Positions 25,452 through 35,461 of a stretch of 64,000 nt of DNA are shown in pieces. The stretch covers positions 248,001 to 312,000 of the forward strand of contig OZ025649.1 in the NCBI GenBank assembly GCA_964019335.1. The letters run 5' to 3'. Numbering within the stretch: the first letter of the stretch is position 1; the number at the start of each line of letters is the position of its first letter. A program made the position numbers and the translations under genes. The stretch is from Diplonema japonicum. Its lineage: Eukaryota; Euglenozoa; Diplonemea; Diplonemida; Diplonemidae. The notes under the pieces are model-generated. The model did no database searches. It saw only the letters and a list, made by a program, of their open reading frames with translations, and had not been told where the DNA came from.

Positions 25452-28400
25452 ATGCAGTCCAAAGGTAAACAAGCAAGCACACAGTTGTTTCAGAAGAGTC
25501 TGCCGGACTTGGTGAAGGGCATCCGAAAGCACAAAAAGAATGAACAGGAATTCATTCAGAAGTCGATCCAAGAGATAAAGGATGAGCTGAAGCACAGAGA
25601 CATCCATGTGAAAGTAATTGCAGTACAGAAGATGACGTACCTGCACATGATCGGGTACAACATGGAGTACGGCGCATTCACCATTGTTGAAGTCATGAGC
25701 AGCAGCGAGGACTTCTCTCACAAGCGAATTGGTTTCCTCGCTTGCGCGCAATGCTTTCACGACAAGGTTGAGATGGTTCAGATGATACCCAACTTGTTGA
25801 GAAATGCCCTGAAGTCTGCCAATCAATGGGAGCAGGGTGTGGCACTCAGTTGCCTCTCTAACATCTGCAACCCCGAGCTTGCTGAAATCCTCGTCTCCGA
25901 AGTGGCGAACCTGCTCTCTTCTCAGCGCCCTTACATCAGAAAGAAGTGTCTGCTCACCTTGTTCAAGATCTTCCTGCAGTACCCATCTGCGCTGCGCCCT
26001 TGCTTCCCTCGTATCAAAGAGAAGCTTGACGACCCTGACCCTTCCGTGACTGCGGCTGCTGTCAATGTGATATGCGAGCTTGCAAGGAAGAACCCCAAGA
26101 ACTACCTGGGCATGGCTCCTGTGTTCTTCAAGTTACTTTCGAATATTACAACAAACTGGACTCTCATCAAGATCGTTAAGGTGTTCAGTGCCCTGGCGCC
26201 CGAAGAACCGAGACTCCCCAGGAAGCTGGCAGAGCCGCTTATCAAAATCATCGATACCACCGCTGCCAAGAGTCTTCTTTACGAGGCGCTCATCACAGTT
26301 GCCTCTAACACGAAGTCCGATTCTAGCTTGATGAAGCTTACTGTCGAAAAGCTGCGGGAGTTCGTTCAGAACCCCGACCAGAACTTGAAGTACCTCGGTT
26401 TGAAGGGTTTGGCCAGGGTGATGGAGAACTCACCGCAGTTGCTCTTGAAAAGCAATGACATCATCATCGAGTGCCTTGGCGACGAGGATTTATCTATCAG
26501 GATGTGCGCCCTAGACCTTGTTGGTGGGTTGGTCTCGAAGAAGAATCTTCACAGCGTGATCGCGAAGATGCAGGAACAACTGACGATGAGGGACGACGAT
26601 GAATTCAGGAACACCATTGTGAAGTACATTGTCGACATCTGTAGGCAGCAGAACTACACCTTTGTCACAAACTTCGAATGGTACCTGCGTGTGCTGATGG
26701 ACTTGACACAGTCACACATTCAAAAGTTCGAGCATGGTGGCCTTCTCGAACAAGAGCTCATGACCGTGGTCATTCGTGTAAAGGCCGTGCGTGCCTTCGG
26801 TGTGAAGGCCATGTGCTCGCTCCTGTGCAACCCGATGATCTACCAGAAGGCTGAGAACAACAAGTCGACTCTGGCGAAGGTTTTGAAGGCTGCTGCCTAC
26901 CTGGCTTCGGAGTATGTCAAATTCGTGCCTAACAAGCAAGCTGTTATTTCGAGCCTGATGAGGAGGAGAACGCTGCCGCTGCCTGCCGATATCCAGACTG
27001 TCATCATTCAGGCCTCTCTCAAGATCTACGCTTATGTTGCGAACCCCTTAGAATACCTTGAGGAGCATTCCGACTCGGATAAGGACGGCTCGGACAGCGA
27101 AGACGATGAGTTGCCCGATGATGATACAAACCTGGAGGACATTGCAACGGAGCTGCTCCCCGACATGAAAGAGGACTCTGAGACTGAGGAAGAAGTTGAG
27201 GTGCAGGGTCTATCGATGTTCCTGTCTTCTTGTGATGTTGATGTTCACGAGCACGCCGCCTCGGTAAAGGCCCTTATTGAGTTGCACCAGAACCTTCTAA
27301 AGGAAGACACTGCTCCAGCACTTTCCGCTTTCTTCTCAGACCCGCTGCTCCCCGTGCGCGAGGGTGCACAGGCAACTGTAGATGTCTCGGCGGACCTTGA
27401 CACACCTATTTTCGACTATATTCCTGAGTACAGTGATGATGACAGCGAGTCCACAATGTCATCTTCGGACGGGAGCGAGTCGTCGGATGACTGGACCGCC
27501 AAGAAGAAGAAGAAGTCCAAGACCCAGATCAAACAGGAAGAAGAGGCAGACAGAAAGGCCAGGGAACTTGAGAAGATGAACAACCCGCACTACCTTCCGT
27601 CAAGCAGGCTGGACCCTGAAGCAGGCGTCGGCCTCCAACAAGCTGATGATTCAGAATTACCTCCTGTGGAGGACCTAGGCAGCCTGGGGATCACGGAGAT
27701 AGAGGGCAGCAACATGGGTACTAAAGGCTTCACGTCCAAGAAGACCAAGAAGAAGTCGAAGCACAAGATTATGCTGGAAGAGGACGCGCCTGAAGGGTAC
27801 GAAGAGAAACTCAAGAAGGAGAGGAAGGCAGCAAAAGAAAAGAAGCCCAACAACCCAGAGAGAGCAGAGATCTGGAACGAGCTCGACGTCGACCTGAACG
27901 GCCCCGTCAAGGAGGCACTCCCTACAGTATGTTACCTCAAGCAACAAACAACAACCTTCGCAAACAGATGAAGCCTTATCAGAGGAAGGAGGCAAGCGAC
28001 CTCATCAGGGAGGAAGCCCGCCGCAAGAAGAAAGAAGAGAAGAAGAACAAAAAGAAGAAGAAAGACGAGTCCAGCTCTGAGGAACAAGATGACGAACCGA
28101 AGAAGGAAAAGAAAAGCAAGAAGTCAAAAAAGAAGAAGGCGGAGTCAGACGAAGAAGAAGACGAGGAGGAAGTCAAAACGGAGAAATCCGAACCGCAAGG
28201 CGTGCAGATTATGTCGATGGTAGCAGAATGCAGCAGGAAGAAGAAGAAGAAGGGGAAACCAGCTTCTGTGGTTCTCGACGTGATGGTCAGCATTGTGAAC
28301 AACACAAAGGGCTCTCTTAGGGTATATCAACTATATCAACAACAACAAAAAAAAATCTTATTTCCAACAGAGCGTTTCTGTGAAGGTGAAGGACGATGAC

Positions 28401-29252
28401 GTAAAAGTGGAGGCGGGTGATGGGTTCAAATCCACGAAGGCGAACACTGTTAACCAAACAAGCGACGGGCACAGCATCAAGATAGCAAAGGGCGAGACCG
28501 CAGAAGTAGCGTTACAAGTTGAAGTTACAGACGCAGCACAGGTAATGGGAGTGGTCTCCTTCACAAGCAAGGATGTACCAGAAAGCCATGAAGTGGAGGT
28601 TGTCAAAGGGATGCTGGACTACCTGGGAGGGATGAAGAAAGCAAACAGAGAATTATTCTTCGACGTGATGGGTGAACTGAACCAAAAGGACAGTTCGACA
28701 GTGAAGGAGATTATTCAGTACGATGGTGATATGAAAGGGGTGCTCTCCACTCTGCAGGAGAAGTGCAAGTTAAAGGTTGTTGAAGTTCTCGATGATTGTG
28801 CGGCTTGTATGGGGACCCTTCTCACTCCTGCTGACAAGCACGAGGTCTGCCTTCTCCTCAAAGCTTCTGCTGACGACTCCATCTCCGCTGAGATCAAAAC
28901 CTCAGGCACTTACAATGATGCTACATCGCTTCTCTCCAGCCTCCTCTCTCTTCTAGGCACACCTGGTGATTCGCATGAGGGATACGAACGTGCAGCCTCT
29001 CCCATGAGATTCTTAAACGAACACTCACCCATCGACGAGAAGAAAGAGAAGAAAAAGAAGAAGGAAAAGGAAAGTAAAAAAGAAGGGAAAAAGAAAGACA
29101 AACAACCCCCCGCCCCGGAGGAGAAGAAGAAAAAAGAAAAAAAAGAGAAAAAAGACAAGAAATCCGAGAACGAGAAGAAACCAAAGAAAAAGGAAAGCGT
29201 GGCCGAGGAGAAAACAGAAGCGGTCGATTCCCTGGGCTTCTTGGACATGTAG
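25452..29252 (+). CDS. AP3D1: AP-3 adaptor complex subunit delta
   Basis: Exons are 25452-27926, 27968-28321 and 28371-29252, giving 1,236 residues, close to animal AP3D1. The ATG at 25452 follows a polypyrimidine tract and the acceptor CTTAACCAG. The large adaptin subunit forms the AP-3 coat with beta-3, mu-3 and sigma-3 for endosome-to-lysosome or related sorting. The N-terminal ~580 residues are adaptin HEAT-type helices, with highly conserved blocks: SLPDLVKGIRKHK, HVKVIAVQKMTYLHMIGY, KLDDPDPSVTAAAVNVICE, LARKNPKNYL and KSLLYEALI. The hinge is acidic, then Lys-rich (KKKKKSKTQIKQ). After the second intron comes a beta-rich appendage-like part and a long Lys/Glu tail. Introns are 41 and 49 nt. 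Assignment to delta rather than another large adaptin rests on the N-terminal similarity. Confidence 0.95.
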
Positions 29253-29705
29253 GAGATCCTTAAAGAGTGTGATTTACTTTTCTTTTTTTTTTTTTTTTTT
29301 TTTTTTGCCAGTGTCGAGACGTTACTTTCCCCCCCCCCCCCTTTTTTTGTGCCATTCCGGGTTAGTACTCTGCTGTTTCAAAATATATTTTTTATATTTT
29401 TTATTTTATTGTCCTCAACCATCCCAGACATGTCTGCGCTGTACACTCTTCTTCTTCTTCTTTGTCCGCGAACGACTTTTTTCTTTCTTTTTATTTTTTT
29501 TTATTTTGTTACTTACAAATCTTTCCTTTTACGCAGAAAATGAGAAGAAAAAAAAGAAAAAAAAAAAAGAAACACCGTCTCTTCCTCTCCTGATTCTTGC
29601 TATCCGCGCTGTTGCTTCCCTGTAGTGTGTGTTTTTTTTTTCTTTTTTTGTTGTTGTAAAGAACATGATTGCAAAGGGGAAGAAAAAGAAAGAAAGAAAA
29701 GGAAA

Positions 29706-29737
<32 letters not shown>

Positions 29738-29997
29738 AAAAAAAAAAAACCAAAATCCAAAAGGGAAAAAAAAAAAAAAAAAAAAACGAAAAAAGAAAAG
29801 GAAAAAAAGTCCCCCAAAAATGGAAATACAGGTTCTACATCTCTGTGTTTTTTTTTTTATCTGATAGCTTATTCAAAAGTGTATTGGTACCCCTCTTTTC
29901 TTTCTCTTTGCCCCCCTCCCTTTCCCCGTCTTATTCGTTCATTGATGTAGCTCCTTTTACTTGTATTGCAGGGGGTGACAAGCGAGCGCCTCTAAAC
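29253..29997 (+). other. Homopolymer-rich intergenic spacer
   Basis: No gene is seen. It contains a T-run at 29283-29306, a 13-nt C-run at 29329-29341, a purine tract of mostly A at about 29680-29815, and a pyrimidine stretch ending in TTGTATTGCAG at 29971. That AG precedes the next ATG by 26 nt. Confidence 0.55.
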
Positions 29998-30591
29998 ATG
30001 ACCACGGAATTCATTGATGAGCTGCAGGACTTTTTTGATACCCTTGATACCCCTAAGCCGGTAGCTCTGGGGGATACGCCCCTTGCCTTGCCTGCACCAT
30101 CGGCAATGCAACCTTCACCTGACACAACCATCTCCCACCCCACACCCTCCTCTTCTATCCCGGCCGTCGTACCCGCTGCACTGGCCCCGCAGGCGCAAGC
30201 TGGCCAAGTGCAACAGCCACAATCCGAGATGCAGCAGTCTGTATTGCCCCACTTCCAACCTCCGCTCGGCGTTCAACAACCGCCTTCACCAGCTCAGACA
30301 CTACCACCACCGCCGCCACCACCACCGATGCCACAAGCACTTGCTGTGCAACCACCGGAAGCACACTTAATACCCACAACGCACGCAGGGGTCGTGCCGC
30401 AGGTGCAGGCACCACCCGTGACACCACCTTCAATGCAAGCGTCTCCCGTAGTGCAGATGTCACCTAGACAGTCACAACCCACTGTCGAAGTGCAAGTAGC
30501 CACCCCGCAGCCTCATCTATTTTCGCCGGTTAAACAAGAACCGCTCGCAGCGCAGGCGTCACCACCTCAACAACCCGTTCTGCAGTCGGGA

Positions 30592-30623
<32 letters not shown>

Positions 30624-31776
30624 TACCCCGCAGCAAAACCAGGTCGCTCACCTGCCGCAGACACCAAGCCCTGCGTCACAGCGGCCCCTTGTTGAGCAGC
30701 CCCCTGCTGAGCAGCAACATGACATGCTCTCCGCGGGAGTGGTCGGCAACATCATCCAAGAGATGAGAACAGAAGTCAAGAATGAGATAGGCACGCTGAC
30801 AATGATGCTTAACAGCAGAATAGGCGGCTTAGAGCGTTTGATGCAACAGGTTCTGGCACATCAAAAGGTGCTTCTCTCGCAACAGCAACAGCAACAACAA
30901 CAACAGCAGCAGCAACAGCAACAGCAGCACCGGCAACAAGAACAACAGCAGCAGCAACAACAACAACAACAATACCAACAGCAACAACAGCAACAGGAAC
31001 AGCAACAGCAACAACAGCAGCAGCAACAGGAACATCAACAGCAGCAACAACAGTTAGTAGCCACTGCAGCTGTTCCTCAGATGGCAGAGCAGTCGGCTGT
31101 ACAGCAGCTTATGGCGATCGACCCTGCTGCGCAGCACCCGATGGCACAACCGCCCACACCTGTAAAGCATGTTAAGGTGCAGCATCCACAGTCCGCACAT
31201 GGCGCGCACCCGATGCAGGTGGCACACCCGATGGTGCAGGTGGCGTCCACAGTGCAGGAAGCGGAGCAGTCCCAGGGACTTTCTGCCTCGCCACCTGTGT
31301 CACCAGCTTCGCAGAGGAGGAACGAGGAAGTGAAGGGGAAGAAGGCCGTTGCATTCAACTTGAACAGAAACGAGTACTCGTCGTACTACGGCACGCTGGA
31401 GGCAGAGGCCAAGGGCGAGCCGCTCACGCAGGAAGACAAAGACAGGATGATGGCGGAGGAGCTGCAGAAGATCTTTTCGGACGAAGCGCATGGCGTGGAG
31501 GAAGGGCACGGCATACGGCATACCAGAAAGAAGAAGTCAAGGAGGCCGAAGTCACAGGTGGCCTCCGACGAGGAGTACGCCTTGCAACTGCAGCGTGAAG
31601 TGGACAGCTCTGTGTTGGAGGGTGTGGCTCCCGCAGAGTGCTCTGCAGCAGAAGTGATTCCTCAGCAAGTTGCCGCGCCTGCTTCCAACCACCCAACATC
31701 AAAAAGGAGCAACACAGCCAACCCACCCCGCAGCAACTGGGGAATGAGCATAAAGGGTCTCTTTGGTACTACATAA
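29998..31776 (+). CDS. Gln/Pro-rich low-complexity protein with polyQ tract
   Basis: A single exon of 592 residues; the ATG follows an acceptor AG at 29971. I do not recognise a family. The N terminus (TEFIDELQDFFDTL) is a short acidic amphipathic helix. Residues ~25-240 are Pro/Gln/Ala-rich and include an (AQ)n run. A predicted helix (about 245-295) ends in the polyQ tract. The C-terminal ~150 residues are more ordered, with conserved-looking segments RNEYSSYYGTLEAEAKGE and EEYALQLQREVD and a basic patch (RKKKSRRPK). Such composition is common in transcription or RNP-granule scaffolds; that is a guess from composition only. No intron is apparent. Confidence 0.85.
30880..31050 (+). repeat. 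Mixed CAA/CAG polyglutamine tract
   Basis: About 170 bases of CAG and CAA codons, interrupted by His, Arg, Glu and Tyr codons, encode the Gln-rich region of the 29998-31776 gene. Mixing of both codons shows it is not a simple pure CAG expansion. Confidence 0.9.
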
Positions 31777-31952
31777 AGCGCTCCCTTTCTCTTAAAATAT
31801 TTGTCATTAACAAAAGAGAGGGGAGAAGGAAACAAAAAAAGACCGAATTTCCCCCACTCTCCCTCTCGTTAATTTTATTATTTCGCTCTTTCCTTTAACC
31901 CTGATGCATATCGCGGCAATTTTGCGATTTTGATTCCGACGATGAGGGGGGG

Positions 31953-32398
31953 TAGGGGGGGTCATAAGGGGGTCGTTTTTTGCCCTTTTTCAGGCTCTTC
32001 GCCAAGGGCATTTTGGGCCCTTAAAAAAAACGGTAACCACCCCAAAAGTGCCCACAAATCACCCAAACCCCCGTTTCCCGATGGTTTCCGGCCCCAGAAG
32101 TGCCCAGAATCATGTTCTAATTTTGGGGCCCCCGTTTGGTACTTTCCCTATGTAATCCTAAGGAACATAAAATAGGGGCCCCTAGGATTACATAGGGCAA
32201 GTACCAAACGGGGGCCCCAAAATTAGAACATGATTCTGGGCACTTCTGGGGCCGGAAACCATCGGGCGACGGGGGTTTGGGTGATTTGTGGGCACTTTTG
32301 GGGTGGTTACAGTTTTTTTAAGGGTCCAAAATGCCCTTGGCGAAGAGCCTGAAAAGGGCAAAAAGTGGCCCTTCTTAAGGACCATATGACCCCCCCTA
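31953..32398. mobile_element. MITE-like foldback element with TA ends (446 bp)
   Basis: The element is a near-complete inverted repeat. The left arm (31953-32160) and right arm (32183-32398) match base for base over most of their length, around a 22-nt loop. The right arm has a small extra block near its end. Both ends are the perfect 14-bp terminal inverted repeat TAGGGGGGGTCATA. TA at both edges fits the target duplication of Tc1/mariner-type transposition. No transposase is encoded, so it would be non-autonomous. The superfamily is inferred from the TA only. Confidence 0.85.
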
Positions 32399-32587
32399 GG
32401 GCTATGCTGGCATGGAAACGCGTTTCCATGCATTTTTTGAAAAAAAGGGAAACGGATACGGAAACGGAAACGTTTCCTTATGTTTCCTTAAGAAGGAAGC
32501 CGTTTCCATAAGAATTTTGAAAAGTATGGAAACGGAAACGGTAACGGAAACGGAAACGTTTCCACGTTTCCTGCCAGCATAGCCCTA
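32397..32587. mobile_element. Second MITE-like element (191 bp) sharing the TA of the first
   Basis: Terminal inverted repeats TAGGGCTATGCTGGCA lie at both ends; inside, the left copy continues TGGAAACG and the right GGAAACG. The interior is dense in GGAAACG and its complement CGTTTCC, making a multi-armed palindrome. The TA at 32397-32398 serves as the right edge of the first element and the left edge of this one, so the second probably inserted into the TA beside the first. It has no coding capacity. Confidence 0.82.
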
Positions 32588-32610
32588 GGGGGGGGGGGGG
32601 GGGGGGGGGG
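32588..32610 (+). repeat. 23-nt G-run
   Basis: An uninterrupted run of G directly abuts the right TA of the second MITE. A shorter G-run lies left of the first MITE (31946-31952), so both elements may have entered one G-rich target containing TA. It could form a G-quadruplex; assembly length may be uncertain. Confidence 0.8.
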
Positions 32611-33977
32611 CAGCATGTAACCGTATATGGACAAAAAAAAAAAGAAAAAAGTGGAAAAAAAAAGAAACACGTTTTTATTCTTTTTTTTTTCTCCCCCGCT
32701 TCAAAATGCACTTTAATGCACCGTGGTGCGTCAGGTTAAGAGAAAAAAAAAAATACCCTTTACTTTCGTTCTTTGCCCCTCCCTTAAGGTAGCTAACTCC
32801 CCCATCTGTTTCACCCTTTGATTATGGTTTTTTTGTTTTCTTTTTCTTTCTTCATGAGCTCGCCCGTGGGGAAAATGTTCACAAATTGTACAAAAAGACC
32901 ATTGGCAGCGCAGTTTTGTTGTTGATTTCTAATTACAGGTTATACAGGATTTGTCAATTACTGATATGGTGTACCTTTTTTTTTAACAGTTCTGCAAATT
33001 TGGGGAGGGGGAAGAAACGAAAAGAAGCGCGAAGTTTGGAAAAAGAAATTGTCAGAACCACAATTTCAAAATACAAATAATAGAGGATTTCATAGCTTTT
33101 CAGGGGAATGGGGCCACTACACTCTAAAAGAAAAAGAGAAGAAAAGAAGAAACAGGTTTTTTTTTTTTTTTTTTTTTTTTTCGCGCAAGTGCGTTTTAAA
33201 AGTAAACAACGGCGTGCATGCCACCTGCTGCATGCAATCTCTTTTCACGACATTTTCCCCCCGGGCAAGCTTATTTTTTTTTGTTCCCCCTTGACAGTAG
33301 GCACCCCAACGCACAGCTGTGTGGCCCTGATGTGGTTGTATATATTTCTTTTTATTATGTTTGGTCGCTTGTTGCAACAGTCCCCCCCCCCCCCTCCCCC
33401 CGTTGAATCTTTTCCCCCGTTTCTCTTTTTCCTTTATTCCCCCCCCCCTTCCCCCCTTCCCCATCACCCTCTTTTTTTCCCTTTTTTTTCTCTTCAGAAT
33501 TTAAGATTTTTACTGCAGACAGCCGGCGGGAGCCTTTGATTGAGCAACGCCTCGAAAACGGACTGCTCCAGATAAGGTGGGAACGCAAGGGAAAGCAATA
33601 ACAATAAAAAAAAGAAGAATTTTTACAATTCTCTTTCTGTGAACACAGAAACAGAGAAAGGTGGAGGGGGGGGGTGAGAAAAGGAGAGAACCTGAACCTA
33701 TAAAAATAAGTACAAAATAAATTTCTACATAACACACCCTCCCCCCCTCCCCCTTGACCGTGCAAGTAACGACCAGTTCCCTCTCTTCCACTGCGTCTTT
33801 TTTTCGTATTTTTTTTTCTTCTTGTTGATGCAACCTAACTATGTCATTCCCCTTTCCCACCATAGTGTGTCCACCCTTACCTCTAATGTCTGCCCTTTGT
33901 TCATTCTTATTTTTTTTTTCTCCCAACATTTTCTTCCGTACGAACGACCACCCTTCAGTTCCCTCTAAAGGGTGACC
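32611..33977 (+). other. Long spacer with splice-like signals but no confident gene
   Basis: The spacer has long T-, C- and A-runs (for example T near 33158-33181 and C near 33381-33394). Several intron-like 3' ends occur: TCTAATTACAG near 32938, TTTTTTTAACAG near 32990, CCTTGACAG near 33298 and CTCTTCAG near 33496. A short open stretch at about 33523-33600 would encode a basic peptide ending in IRWERKGKQ. I cannot join these into a gene with an ATG. A pyrimidine-rich tract precedes the next gene. Confidence 0.4.
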
Positions 33978-35351
33978 ATGAACAACGTAAGGAAGTCAGT
34001 GGTGCAGGCACAAAGGAGGTATTTTCGGCCACAGGGTATCGCCATCCCCGATGAGCACATGCCCCCTTTGGAGGGCACACAGCAGTTCGACGACGAGGTC
34101 AATGATTACTATTCACTGAAGCTGAATCAGAGTTTTTGGACAAAGCAGCTGCACGCGAGGTTCATGAGCGAGGACACGCGGGAGGCGGTAAGGAAACGGA
34201 CGCACGGGAAGCAGGCGAGGTTCGACAGCATCAAGCTCTTCACGGTGCATGAGAGCGAGCAGCAGGGCGACGTCACAAAGAAAGCCGCCACACTGCTCAC
34301 CAAGCGGTTCAACGAACCCGCACCGCCGAAGGCCATCTTCAAGCAAGGCGACAGGATCCTCCCCGCCTCCGGCCCCATGAAGCACCAGCCTGCCACTGTC
34401 CTCGGTTACCGTGACTCCCTCCTCTGGCTGCAGTACGACGTGCATGACCACCCTCTCCCACTGCACCCCTCTGCCTTCGTCAAGGGTTGGTCCCTCCTCT
34501 CCCGCGTGGACATCACAGGCGACCTCCCCGACGTCAGCGATGCCCACGTCACTCTCACAGCAGGCGCACCTGTCGCCATGCGGAAGTCCAAAGCATCCGC
34601 AGACGATGAGGACCTCAAGGTATGCACATGACAGCGCACACACCTTCCTTAGGAAGCAGCGGCAGCTCAAATGGAACAAGTCACCGAAACATCCAAAGCA
34701 GAGAATGAGGCGGTTAAAGTGGAGGAGACCACGAAGGAAGAGGCGAAGATAGAGGAGGCTCAGCCCAAAGCGGAAGAGCTCAAGAGCGAAGAACCGAAAG
34801 CAGAGGAGACTGAACCCAAAGCTGAAGAATCCAAAGGTGAAGAACCGAAAGTAGAGGTTGAACCCAGAGTTGAAGAACCCAAGATTGAACCTAAAGTAGA
34901 GGAGACCGAGCCCAAGGCGGAAGAACCCAAAATTGAAGAATCTAAAGCCGAAGAACCAAAGGGTGAGGAACCGAAGTCAGAAGAGCCCAAAGTTGACGAG
35001 CTTATAACAGAAGTGCAAGAAGCCAAGGAACCCAAAGTGGAAGAGGAAGTGAAAGGACTTAAAACAGAGGCTCCTAAGCCAGAATCTGAAGCGGAGGAGT
35101 CAAAGGCAGAAGAACCCAAGACAGAAGGGTCCGAAGCTGAAGAAACAAAAGCTGAAGAGCCCACGACGGAACAGGCAAAGGTTGGAGAGGAGCCCAACGT
35201 GGGAGAGACCAAGGACCAGTCTCTCGAATCTCGGACGAGCGATATGCCCAAGGCAGAGGCTGGCTCTGAGGAGGCGGCAGCCACAAAGACCGAAGAACCG
35301 CCAACTGCTGACCAACCCAAAGACAGCGAGGCCGACACGAAAGACAAGTAA
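33978..35351 (+). CDS. Unknown protein with Glu/Pro/Lys repeat tail
   Basis: Exons are 33978-34619 and 34653-35351, giving 446 residues; the intron is 33 nt, the shortest in the window. The family is not recognised. Residues 1-~205 look globular, with a basic N terminus (AQRRYFRPQG) and a stretch around residues 110-165 (FKQGDRILPASG, ATVLGYRDSLLWLQYDVHD) that resembles a small SH3/Tudor-like barrel; this is a tentative reading. After the intron comes about 230 residues of degenerate repeats of the type AEEPKxEE, strongly acidic and surely disordered. The repeats begin almost exactly at the exon junction, so the tail may have been added as a separate exon. Confidence 0.85.
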
Positions 35352-35461
35352 ACCCATCACTGGTCTAGATCATATGTTTATTAAGTCCGTTCCGTCAGTG
35401 TTTAGTGTTCACTTTTTTGTTTCTTAGCACTTTGCATACCTGTTAAAGTCACTCAGGGACC

